Shown: positions 55,431 through 64,000 of the stretch, piece after piece | Layout of the letters: each line of letters opens with the position of its first letter | Numbering within the stretch: position 1 is the first letter of the stretch | Source: Colias croceus | Taxonomy: Eukaryota > Arthropoda > Insecta > Lepidoptera > Pieridae | Assembly: GCF_905220415.1 (NCBI RefSeq) | Contig: NC_059558.1 | Location: 7,390,501 to 7,454,500, forward strand | Length of the DNA: 64,000 nucleotides | Direction of reading: 5' to 3' | Notes under the pieces: model-generated | What the model saw: the letters and a program-made list of their open reading frames with translations, nothing else | The model's database searches: none | What the model was told of the DNA's origin: nothing | Position numbers and translations under genes: made by a program

Positions 55431-56441
55431 GCACAGATTTTTTATGATATGTGGACCGAATATGCTCCTTATAACATCACTTTTTGTGAACGAAACGACA
55501 GCGCGGTTTAATTCAATGCCAACACCATCAGAAAAAAGGATTATTTTAATTGTGAAAAAATGTATTATGATTTACACTACATATTAACACTCTTTTAACA
55601 TTTAACATAAAATATAAGTCTGTGAGTGTGTAAAAATAAATCCAGCTAATTACATATTAAACTTATGTTTATAATTTGGTATACGACATGAAAATATATT
55701 AATTGTCAAGCAATAATAATACAGATAAATACTGAACATAAGTATAATAGATATTAAGTAGTATTAGTTAAAATATACTTTGACTACTTTGACTGTTAGT
55801 TAAAGTTTATTTTTACTAACAACATGTAAATGAAGAAGAAATAATAATTACCAACGAACTAACCTTTTCTATAATACTTAACACGGCACATTTTTCAAAT
55901 TATCTTGCTCAACTCTACTAAAAAATTTGAGGGTTTTGTTGGAACTTTAATATGTAAAAACTACGATACAACTTGCATGCGGAAATGCTCATTACAATTG
56001 TGAATCTAAAGAATAACTAACAACATACTGTTCAATTTTATTGAGCTGATGAATATCTTTTGCCTGGAAGAAATCACCGTCGCCTAACAAATATAATGTG
56101 TTTTCTTATAAAACCGTTACATAATTTATTTTATCTACTTAAATAATGAAAATGATATATTTATTAAATATAAAACATATTATGTAAAATGATTAAAAAT
56201 AAATAAATGAAGCAACTACGATTCAAAGAAAACATCTTTTTCAGTGTGAAAATGCTCTAAGCAATCCTGGATGATGAACTGTATATCATGTACCTACTCT
56301 GATCCCAGTACGGTCGGTACGTCGATAGCCATAACGATAAATATTATAATCAGATAACCGCAAAGTCAAAATAAAAACATTACTTGTAAAGTTGTGAGTG
56401 CAAAATTTACGTTTCATTTGGCAATAAAATTTTTTTCGGTA
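55431..56441. other. Non-coding DNA, no feature seen
   Basis: AT-rich. Confidence 0.5.
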
Positions 56442-56590
56442 CTAAAACGTAGTAGTTTGATATGTGGTTGGCTGCCCCTCCTCTCCTTCCTGAAAAATAT
56501 CCTCCAAAATTTCCCGAGATACTTCCAATGATTGAACCATTGGACGTTGGACATTAACTTCAGTCAAAAATTGACGAAGCGGATGATTAC
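56442..56590 (-). pseudogene. C-terminal coding remnant, family unknown
   Basis: The minus strand reads NHPLRQFLTEVNVQRPMVQS then LEVSREILEDIFQEGEEGQP and ends in T-rich residues at a stop (56442-56444). Another frame just upstream has LKIDDLMIKHRGLSGN, which suggests one frameshift. The even residue use looks like real coding. It could be a transposase end or a last exon. The plus frame at 56532 is the antisense shadow. Confidence 0.4.
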
Positions 56591-56952
56591 TAATTTCCAC
56601 TTAATCCTCGATGCTTTATCATCAAATCATCAATTTTCAAGTGGTGTAGTAAAAATATCAGCAGAAATCGTCTTCCAAAGGCGATATAATTTTATTAGCA
56701 TTGAATCTGTAAATAAAAAAATCAAAAGTTAACTGTAAATCTATAAAAAAAGCTACTTACAAATAAAATTTTATCAAAAACTTCTGTTCCCAATGCACCT
56801 CAAAATAATAAAAGAATCATTCATTTCATTTCAATAAATACCTGTAAGTAACAACTTACCTTTTGTGGGAACGCATGATGGTGAAAATTCACAAAACACG
56901 AAGATTGCATTTGATATTTTTGGTTTTATGGCATTCAATTGCTTTATAAATA

Positions 56953-57147
56953 TCACTACATAGTATGAAAAAAGTCGCTTTCTGTGTCCCTATGTCCCTA
57001 TGTCCCTTTGTATGCTTAAATCTTTAAAACTTCGCAACAGATTTTGATGCGGTTTTTTTAATAGATAGACTGATTCAAGAGGAAGGTTTTAGTACATAAT
57101 TTATTAGGTTTTAGACAAAGCGGACGAAGCCGCGGGCGGTAAGCTAG
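56953..57147 (+). mobile_element. HLE-g, full length
   Basis: Starts TCACTACATAGTATG after A and has GTCCCTATGTCCCTATG. Ends gacgaagccgcgggcggtaagCTAG, then T. Partner of the minus copy at 31782. Confidence 0.78.
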
Positions 57148-57356
57148 TAAATTTATAAAACACGAAGATTTTTAAAATTGTAACTAATGAACACAACAAT
57201 ATATTAGTATACTCTTTGGAACACAATCATTAGATTAACTGTAGATAATGGTGTCTATTTTTACTTAAAATAATAAACATCTACCCTCACTTTAAAAAAA
57301 TGTAGTTTATTATTTACACGAAATATATCTTATAGGGAACGGAAGATATGGGATAA

Positions 57357-58010
57357 CCACTCAAGTGCTGAACGACCGGGAGCCGGTCGATCCACATACA
57401 GGGGCTGGTGCGTTGCGACCGGCTCCCGGTCGATCCACAGACAGGGGTTTTGCGTTCGCTTTATAAAACGGTCTAATAACCTTCCTCTTTCTAACTTATA
57501 TGACATGTTAAGGAAAAAACAGGCTAGCTATAAATCAAGATAACAACATAACCACATGATTTAAGTGGCCCACTTTTGATGACACATTGAGTAGGTAGTT
57601 TTTTGTACAAAAAAATAAACAGGGAATGTGTAAAAAAAATGTATGGGAGGGTATGATGTTTTTATTTTCTCGTAAGAAGAGTGTAACAAAGGATCAATAT
57701 ATATTAAAATCTCACTGAACAGCTGTTTTAATTTTTTATTAGCAGACAAAATGTAACAAAAATTACAAGGGTACATTTGCTTTGACTTACAAGTTGTTTT
57801 ATTAATTTAAATGTTACCATGTTTTGACAAGGCATAGACTATTTTATTATCTATGAATTTAAATACTTGGAAATGTGCTATTGTTAATGGAATCTGAGTT
57901 AATCGACTTTATAAAAATATTGGACCGCCAAAAACCCCATTTGCGGCGGCACCGGGAGCCGGTTCCGCACATTTCCCGATTTTTGCAAAATGGCTCCCGC
58001 ACTTGAGTGG
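57357..58010. mobile_element. TTAA-flanked element with CCACTCAAGTGC ends
   Basis: 12-base terminal inverted repeats CCACTCAAGTGC. Flanks are ATAA (57353-57356) and TTAA (58011-58014), consistent with one mutated TTAA, the piggyBac-type target. Near the left end GGGAGCCGGTCGATCCACA, or CTCCCGGTCGATCCACAGA, is present twice, and CCGGGAGCCGG recurs near the right end. No transposase. Confidence 0.68.
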
Positions 58011-58027
58011 TTAAAGAGTTAAATAAA

Positions 58028-58586
58028 TCCCATCAAAAACATTCTGTAAAAAACCCAAGTCTCGCAGCTCAGTCTTTCTACCGTCAAAAGTTGTGAGATC
58101 CATGTAATACCAAGTCGGTTAATCTATTTAGTGTCTACTTGAAGGACCTTCTGTCTTAAGTTATTACATAAGTTATTATCATGCCAATATTAAAAACATT
58201 TAACGTTTTAAACAAATAGATCGACTTGGACATCGCATGAAAACAAAATGAATATTACAATATTATATTAGATTCTTTAGTCTCTCGCGCCTCACGCGAT
58301 TGAAACTCTCGTTCCTGTTGGTCGCTGGCCCGTCGCGTCGTGCTGTGTAGTGTGATACATACTAATAATCAAATCAAGCGATGTCCAAGTCGATCTATTT
58401 GTTTAAAACGTTAAATATTTTTAATATTGGCATGATAATAACTTATGTAATAACTTAAGACAGAAGGTCCTTCAAGTAGACACTAAATAGATTAACCGAC
58501 TTGGTATTACATGGATCTCACAACTTTTGACGGTAGAAAGACTGAGCTGCGAGACTTGGGTTTTTTACAGAATGTTTTTGATGGGA
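58028..58586. mobile_element. Foldback element with 209-base arms
   Basis: TCCCATCAAAAACATTCTG through GACTTGGACATCGC (58028-58236) is repeated inverted at 58378-58586. I count one mismatch (AAACATTT against AAATATTT). The loop is 141 bases and GC-richer. No clear target duplication. No coding seen. Confidence 0.9.
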
Positions 58587-58653
58587 TCTCACTTCTTTTT
58601 GTAGAGCCTTTCTTTTTGATACCATCTACTTCTAACGAATTTTGTTAAAGGTC

Positions 58654-59112
58654 TTATGATATTTTCTTATTTTTATATGTAGTCTTCCTCTTTTTCTTTT
58701 CCGGTACTACTTCTTGAGCTTCAGCCACAGTTTTTCTCAAAGCCCACTCCCTGTCTCTATGGGCTTTTCTCGGAGGCTTTGATGTCTCAATTTTTGACAA
58801 GTCTGGACGGTAAATACTTCTTAATCTGTTTTATTCACAAATTGATGATTCCTGCGCTTTAATACTTCCAAAGTCGACATTAATGAGATGTAAACCGCCC
58901 AGACTTGTAACTCTCGAAAGTGCCACGTAAGCTTGACCGGATGTGAACACTGCAGAACCTATATCCATCAGCGCATTACTTAGGCTTAGGCCCTGACTTT
59001 TATGTATAGTTATAGCATAGGCTATACATATGGGAAATTGTTCGCGATGAACATAAGCTCTATTAATAATTTCAAATTTAGTTTTGACCGGACCAAGCTC
59101 GTCATGTGTTTT
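58654..59112 (-). pseudogene. Helitron Rep-helicase, C-terminal helicase end
   Basis: The minus strand reads DELGPVKTKFEII, QFPICIAYAITIHKSQGLSL and GQAYVALSRVTSLGGLHLI, then SIKAQESSICE. HKSQG and AYVALSR are late helicase motifs of the Pif1-like helicase in Helitron RepHel proteins. An in-frame stop follows SSICE, and two adjacent stops precede KTHDELG. After the first stop a lysine-rich tail (KKRKTTYKNKKIS) ends at 58654. All Rep and early helicase motifs are missing. It may come from an autonomous relative of the HLEs, but its link to them is not shown. Confidence 0.8.
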
Positions 59113-59254
59113 TCATTACGTCGACCATTTTACAAGTAATAATGTTGTTCAGTTTCATGGGCTAAACACACCCTTACCCACCCTATACCCCCTCCCTTGC
59201 CTCATATGGTAGGTATACCTACCTACACCTATTAAATTTATAACCACCACCAAC

Positions 59255-59326
59255 CACCAACTGCATAAATAACTTTGTAATCCCATATAAATATATGGGA
59301 TTACAAAGTTATTTATGCAGTTGGTG
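59255..59326. repeat. Perfect 34-base inverted repeat, 4-base loop
   Basis: CACCAACTGCATAAATAAC.. CCCATAT (59255-59288) and its exact inverse (59293-59326) are separated by AAAT. No mismatch, no recognisable TE ends. Confidence 0.92.
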
Positions 59327-59399
59327 TATTTGGAAAACTGGACCGAAATTACAAAATATTTAAGTTTTCCCATGATTAAGACACTAAACTCTATATGTA

Positions 59400-59716
59400 T
59401 TCCAAATATGAAGCTTCTAAGTCTGCTAGAAGTGCCTTGGACTTTTGATGATCGGTGAGTCAGTGAGTGACAAAATTTAGAAACTTTAACAAGTTGTCAT
59501 TCTTAAACTACTGGTTCAAATTGACTGAAATTTTAAATATTCCGTGTTTATACAATGCCGGATTAGTTACTGAAGATTCAGGTTTCTTGCTTTATCCACA
59601 ACCGAATTATAGGGGGTCGAAAAAGGCCCGAATTGCTTCGAGAAAAGGATGGTACGGCCGTGCCGCTTTTTTTTTGCTCGACTTGGCGGGGGCACTGCCG
59701 TGCCCCCAGATAACTA
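59400..59716 (+). mobile_element. Probable Helitron 3' region
   Basis: GGTGAGTCAGTGAGTGACAA, AACTACTGGTTCAAATTGAC (compare the HLE phrase AACTACTGGTCCGATTTG) and GCCGTGCCGC lead to the hairpin GGGGGCACTGCCGTGCCCCC (59687-59706) and CTAA ten bases later. CTRR after a hairpin is the Helitron 3' rule. The 102-codon frame at 59467 is incidental. Confidence 0.45.
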
Positions 59717-59766
59717 ACATAATTATATTTAAATTATTAATTTTTAACATTGTGTTCAGTAGTGTT

Positions 59767-59875
59767 AACATGTAAATTGATTTGATTTTTACGAAATCTC
59801 ATAGATGGCGCTGTTACAAAATTAACATTATACAACTTACATTCTTTAAGCTATGTTTCTCTTCCCAAGTTATTA
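59767..59875 (+). repeat. AAATTGATTTGATTTTT repeat, copy A
   Basis: GTAAATTGATTTGATTTTTA and GATGGCGCTGTT with GTTTCTCT.CCCAA recur at 61468-61590, on the other side of the LINE. Identity is moderate, so this is either an old duplication or two members of a family. Confidence 0.55.
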
Positions 59876-59884
59876 ATTTATTAA

Positions 59885-61373
59885 TTATTTTTATTTATTT
59901 ATTTATTTATCATTATATCAAATTACCATTACAGGCTTAACCTAATGCGGTATTGACTTACACTAAAAACTTTACACAGAAACTAAACTAATAATAAAAC
60001 AACTTAAACTAACAAACTAGATAGTAATTAATCTAAGGAATAAATTAACACGATAATAATTATACAATTAATAGCTAATAATATACAGAAGAACCTTTGC
60101 TAATTCACCCAACGGGCACGTAAAAATGTCCACTTTGCCATGGAGGTCATTAAGGATGCGTAGTGCTCGCACGAGAGGAGACTTCGCGAGCAGCATGGTT
60201 CGCGCCTGAGGGACATAAAGTAGCGGCGGCCTGTGACGCTTCTCAGTATACTTGTCCGGCACACATAATGAGAGAGATTGCAGCATTCCAGGGTTATGTG
60301 CAAATCCCCGCAATAATTTAATTAAATACAGCGCAATGGAAAATTCCCGTCGCACTCTAAGTTCATTGTACCCTACCATACCCAGTATGAATAAGGTAGG
60401 ATACATTAATGGGTAAAAGGGGTATACCCCGTAAAGTTTAAAATAAAGGTGTCTTACGAATTTATTTTGAACCCGCTCTAACATCACATTATATTTTTCT
60501 TCATGTGAAGACCAAATATTGGAGTTGTGCTCCATGTGGCTGCGTATTAGCGCGTTGTATAGCACTTTTACAGTTGCTACATTTGTAAAGTCCCTTACGT
60601 GCCGCAGTAGAAACCCAAGATTTTTGTAAGCCTTTTTGCAAATATTTGTGATGTGCTCACGAAACATCAGGTCCGGTGTGAAGTATACTCCTAGATCACG
60701 CACCTTATTCACCCGTTGAATAGGTACGGATCCAAGCGAGTAGTTGTAGTGTATACTCTTATTCGCGCGAGTGAAACTGACTACGGAGCATTTAGCTATA
60801 TTGAAATGTAGCTTGTTTTGCTGACTCCAGCTGAAGATGTTTAGCAAGTCACTTTGTAGATGCTCACAGTCCGTCTCCTCGTTTATTCGGAGAAAAACTT
60901 TCAGGTCGTCGGCAAAAAGTAGGCACTGACTGTACTCCAGAACATCCGGTAAGTCGTTAATCATTAGAACGAACTCCAGAGGACCGAGATTGCTGCCTTG
61001 ACTTACGCCAGACCTTGTAAAGAAGGGCTCGGACTGACTTCCATTGTAAGAAACATACTGCTGCCGGTCCTGCATATACGATGCCCAGAATTGCAAGAGC
61101 TTCGGTGTGCATCCTACTTCCGCCAACTTCTTCAATAAGACATCATTGTCGACGGTGTCAAATGCTTTTTGGAAGTCCAGGTATACTACGTCTACCTGCA
61201 CTCCTGCATCCACCGCCGGAACTAAGTTCGCCATAAGATTGAGTAAGTTAGTGGAAGTACTACGCGCCGGCCGAAACCCATGTTGTGCATCGCACAGCTG
61301 CCCCGATACCTGCTCGTACACCCTGTGATGTATAGCGGCCTCAAAAACCTTTGCAGGCGTTGATAGTACTGCA
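59885..61373 (-). mobile_element. CR1/Jockey-type LINE, 5'-truncated
   Basis: The minus strand runs from the middle of ORF2 to a 3' region of about 180 bases with an (ATAA)n tail (59886-59912). 5' truncation is at about 61373. Sequence on each side belongs to the AAATTGATTTG repeat. Target duplication not resolved. Confidence 0.85.
60068..61321 (-). CDS. LINE reverse transcriptase, open 417-codon frame, 5' end missing
   Basis: Copies LINE RNA into DNA at the target nick. Visible blocks (numbered from the GTG at 61321): HGFRPARST at 14-22, YLDFQKAFDTVD at 47-58 (first catalytic Asp), SGVSQGSNLGP at 104-114, FADD at 136-139 (catalytic pair), then a thumb with VRDLGVYFTPDLMFREHI. The usual P in GVPQG is S and GSVLGP is GSNLGP, which may reduce activity. 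The frame continues upstream in phase (VLSTPAKVFEAA) to the truncation near 61373, so GTG is not a true start. Endonuclease domain and ORF1 are absent. The intact frame points to a fairly recent copy. Two shorter frames here are shadows. Confidence 0.85.
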   Translation of the reverse strand: MYEQVSGQLCDAQHGFRPARSTSTNLLNLMANLVPAVDAGVQVDVVYLDFQKAFDTVDNDVLLKKLAEVGCTPKLLQFWASYMQDRQQYVSYNGSQSEPFFTRSGVSQGSNLGPLEFVLMINDLPDVLEYSQCLLFADDLKVFLRINEETDCEHLQSDLLNIFSWSQQNKLHFNIAKCSVVSFTRANKSIHYNYSLGSVPIQRVNKVRDLGVYFTPDLMFREHITNICKKAYKNLGFLLRHVRDFTNVATVKVLYNALIRSHMEHNSNIWSSHEEKYNVMLERVQNKFVRHLYFKLYGVYPFYPLMYPTLFILGMVGYNELRVRREFSIALYLIKLLRGFAHNPGMLQSLSLCVPDKYTEKRHRPPLLYVPQARTMLLAKSPLVRALRILNDLHGKVDIFTCPLGELAKVLLYIISY

Positions 61374-61467
61374 ACGTTACTTAAATGGCATAATTTTTAT
61401 AGTGTCAATCTAGATATTGTCAAACAACATTTATATATGCGTCATTTGATTATTAATTTCCAATAGT

Positions 61468-61590
61468 TAACGTGTAAATTGATTTGATTTTTATAACATT
61501 CAATGGATGGCGCTGTTTCTAATTTGTCTTTATACTACTAAATTCATTAAACTGTTTCTCTGCCCAAATTACGTAAATGACATAGTTTTT
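61468..61590 (+). repeat. AAATTGATTTGATTTTT repeat, copy B
   Basis: Partner of 59767-59875. GTGTAAATTGATTTGATTTT and GGATGGCGCTGTTTC are the clearest shared words. Confidence 0.55.
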
Positions 61591-62344
61591 ATTTTGTAAA
61601 GCTAGATAATAGCATGGCTTACTCGAAACCAACATTTAAACATGAGTCTTTAGATTGTACGCTGTCGTAATACACGGAATAGGGTCATTGCGCTGGTTTT
61701 CGTCCAATTATAGGAGTTGCCAACTTTGTGATACGAAATAAATATTTTGGAGCACCCTTCCTTAAACATATAATATTTTTTTTAAGTCCTTATATAGTCT
61801 TCTTTAAGATAATATTAAGGGAAAATAAATCATTTTGATGTATCTTTTTATTTAAATTATTTTCTGCAAAAGTAGGGTAAATGCTAGTTTTCGTCCAAAA
61901 AAACTGGTTTTCGTCCTAGTGTAAGCTAGTTTTCGACCACCGTGTAGAAAAAGGAGGGTAGGTCAACTATTAAGTTAAAAATCAATTACAGGTCAATATA
62001 TACGTTTATTTAATTAACATTACAATTTCTCACTACCTTACAGGTTTAGTTTTACTTGTGCATTTACTAATAATAATCAATATAACTAGTCAACACTGAG
62101 ATCTATGTAGCACTTGGCAGTCCTTATAGGCGTTAGTGATGACTGTATAATCATTCGTAATAAAGAAAGGAATGCGTTCCTTACAATTTAAATGAAACAA
62201 GTAATAATTACAGGACTAAGAAATAACATCAAAAAACAGAAATATTCATTCTAACAACAAAAATTTTCATTCTAATACTTTCTTTATCAAATGAAACGTA
62301 CTATACACACACAGCCATAATAATAAATTTTAGCTACAGAATCT

Positions 62345-62400
62345 TCAGTGTACGCAGCGTCTTTTTTTTCTAGATTTCTTAGACTCCTTCGAGGCCATCT
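62345..62400 (-). other. Candidate terminal exon in the 61680 element
   Basis: After the acceptor-like TTGTTTTTAG (minus) comes MASKESKKSRKKRRCVH and a stop (TGA at 62345-62347), a very basic tail. Only 17 codons, so weak. Confidence 0.25.
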
Positions 62401-63153
62401 AAAAACAATAAGATCTTTCTGAGGATACGTTGAGTAAGTATAATAAAAAAATACTGCATTGGCAAAACAGACCTAGAATAAAAGATGATACTCAAGTGAA
62501 TGATAATCAAGAAAAATACAGTATATTATGTCTGACCTACCCCCATTTATGCTACGAATAATTGACTATACTTCACATAAGGAGAATGATAAATGACTGA
62601 ATGAATGACAATATTAGGTACCTACAACACTCTGGCCCTCACCAATTATTTATAAGGAAGATACTGAATAGAAAACTTTTCAATACGTAAAAATAGACGA
62701 AAAGTAATGCAAAAGAATAGCTATATTGAATTTTTGTCTACTCCAATACTCATTCATGGACGAAAACTAAAACATTTAAAGCTTAATTTAGTTTTCGTCC
62801 ACTTCTTTAAATATTTTTTTATTTTGGCAGCACTGACATAGCAGTGGACGGAAACCAAAAAAACTAAACTAATAGCAATAAAGATCACTTCGGGAGAAAC
62901 TATTCAGTATTTTAAAGGTCCGATAAAGTAAAATGACCCTAACAAATATTCACGTAGCTGTTTGAGTTTCCGTCCACTTGGACGAAAACCAAATATTTTG
63001 AGAATTTGGTAACCTAGTATCCGTCCACTTAATATTTCGAAGAGTATTATAAAAAAGTATGATAAACACTTATAATTGCGTTTATTATGCTTATAAATAA
63101 ACATACGTACCAAAAACATTACGTAAACTAGCTAAAACAGTGATTTAGCTTAC

Positions 63154-63198
63154 CATGAACTTTTCTCGCCGGCAAATTTTTCTCTCGCGCGATGACGT
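63154..63198 (-). other. Candidate small exon in the 61680 element
   Basis: On the minus strand CTTGCAG precedes and GTAAGC follows a 45-base open stretch encoding TSSRERKICRREKFM. It lies in a CpG-rich patch. Facing it, a plus ATG at 63301 with donor GAAG^GTAGGT opens MDRKKCKLAWE. Both are speculative. Confidence 0.22.
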
Positions 63199-63444
63199 CT
63201 GCAAGGCACGGATGCGAAGCGGCCACTTTTACGTTAATTTTTTAAACTATCTTCTTGTCAAATCAAATTTTCATGTTGATAGTACTGTTGCTTAAACATT
63301 ATGGACCGTAAAAAGTGCAAACTTGCGTGGGAAGGTAGGTTTGTATTCAAGTTTTACGCACGTGATTGTAGCAGGTCAGTCAAATGGACGAAAACAGAAG
63401 CTGGACGGCAAACCAGCGCAATTACCCTACGTAAGAAAAATAAA

Positions 63445-63747
63445 GGTTCACAGCTCCTCCCCCGTAGGTGATAGCTTGATAATATGTAGCCTATAGCCTC
63501 ACCCGACCTGTTAGTAATATTCATGCAAAATTTGAAGTCAATCTATGCAGTACCTTTCGAGATTAGCTCGGACAAACATACAGACAAACAGACAAACAGA
63601 CAAACAGACAAACAGACAAACAGACAAAAATTCTAAAAACTATGTTTTTGGCTTCTATATCGATTATAGATCACGGCCCAGGTATTCTTTTAAAAAAATA
63701 TTCAATGTACAGTTTTGACTTTCCTACGATTTTATTATATGTATAGA
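63445..63747 (-). mobile_element. HLE, long variant with octamer expansion
   Basis: The minus strand starts TCTATACATATAATAAAATC. The interior contains TTTGTCTGTTTGTCTG repeats and GAGCTAATCTCGAAAGGTAC. The CTAG end is not evident; it fades at about 63445 near gtgaacc. Confidence 0.55.
63571..63627 (+). repeat. (ACAGACAA)n array
   Basis: About seven tandem octamers within an HLE. The other subfamilies have two to four GTCT units at the equivalent place. Confidence 0.85.
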
Positions 63748-63810
63748 TTATGATTTCTGTTTCAGGTAGATATTTCACAGCCATCCTCCTCACTCTAGTC
63801 CTCCCCAATC

Positions 63811-63975
63811 CCATATGTATGCGTGTCTGTTACTCTTTCACGCTAAAATATCTGTATTACTACATTAAAATATCCATATTCCTTTAATAATCTCTAGGTC
63901 TATTACGCGTGAACGGCTAAACCGATTTTAACATTTTTTATTTTGATGTATTCTTATGAAAGAAAATCTCAAAAA
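63811..63975 (+). mobile_element. HLE fragments
   Basis: GCGTGTCTGTTACTCTTTCA and ACGCGTGAACGGCTAAACCG are HLE body phrases. The window ends soon after, and no termini are visible. Confidence 0.4.
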
Positions 63976-64000
63976 AAAAATGCGAAAACAATAGCTTTTT

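Larger units (their letters stand above)
61680..63427. mobile_element. Candidate new TIR element with an internal TTTTCGTCCA array
   Basis: The left end reads TAGGGTCATTGCGCTGG, TTTTCGTCCA. The right end inverted reads TAGGGTAATTGCGCTGG, TTTGCCGTCCA. The palindromic TA at each end could be a TA target. TTTTCGTCCA or one-to-two-mismatch versions occur about 12 times in both orientations (61697, 61888, 61908, 61930, 62757, 62792, 62845, 62968, 62979, 63018, 63385, 63402). A further internal end-like word TAGGGTAAATGCTAG lies at 61874. Dense short motifs in both orientations near the ends resemble transposase-binding arrays of CACTA-type elements. No transposase is recognised. Confidence 0.62.

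Noticed and set aside
59467..59775. 102-codon plus frame
   Set aside because: Overlaps the probable Helitron 3' region and its hairpin. No domain signal.

Overview
The window looks like nuclear DNA of a moth or butterfly (Lepidoptera). It is AT-rich, has no operons or dense coding, and is packed with repeat families I recognise from ditrysian Lepidoptera: tRNA-headed SINEs with a (GAT)n tail, CR1/Jockey-type LINE tails, CTAG-ended Helitron-like elements, TWA- and TA-flanked MITEs, and a mariner. All family names come from memory of sequence patterns. No database search was possible.

No complete host gene is visible. The best host-gene candidate is a short first exon at 32398-32464 that encodes the start of a THAP zinc finger and ends in a consensus splice donor. 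Its next exon was not found. Weaker host signals are TATA-plus-initiator candidates near 1330 and 16194, and a cluster of nuclear-receptor, E-box and CRE-like sites at 35285-35555.

The dominant repeats are about 50 copies of Helitron-like elements, called HLE below. On their own strand they start TC(T/C)ATACTAATATTATAAA or a variant, usually after a host A. They end in a GC-rich hairpin (gcgggcgaagccgcgggc or similar), about 8 bases, then CTAG, usually before a host T. Subfamilies by internal sequence are: a (GCGAAAGTAACTCTGTCTG), b (AAGCTGAAGAGTTTGTTTG), c (AATCGC..GTGTTG..AAGCGC, with end ACCGCTAG), d (TCTATACATATAATAAATC), e (TATATAAATCTCGTGTCAC), f (GGATGTTTGTTACTCTTTC) and g (TCACTACATAGTAT). 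An alternative reading is a SINE family sharing a LINE tail. A paralogous empty site at 8803-10095 favours insertion between A and T without target duplication, as Helitrons do.

Layout: 0-8 kb holds mainly HLEs, one SINE and a small MITE. At 8.8-10.1 kb lies a segmental duplication whose two copies carry different insertions. At 12.8-14.6 kb is a DNA transposon with 8-bp target duplications and decayed coding sequence of an orphan arthropod protein family. From 15 to 31 kb come HLEs, SINEs, LINE ends and two foldback/MITE elements. At 32.4 kb is the THAP exon. From 34 to 57 kb come palindromic repeats, LINE ends, an inverted mariner and TWA-flanked MITEs. From 57.3 to 63.4 kb is a dense TE cluster: a TTAA-flanked element, a 209-bp-arm foldback, a Helitron helicase remnant, a perfect 34-bp hairpin, a 5'-truncated LINE with a 417-codon open reverse transcriptase frame, and a possibly undescribed TIR element at 61680-63427 filled with copies of TTTTCGTCCA.
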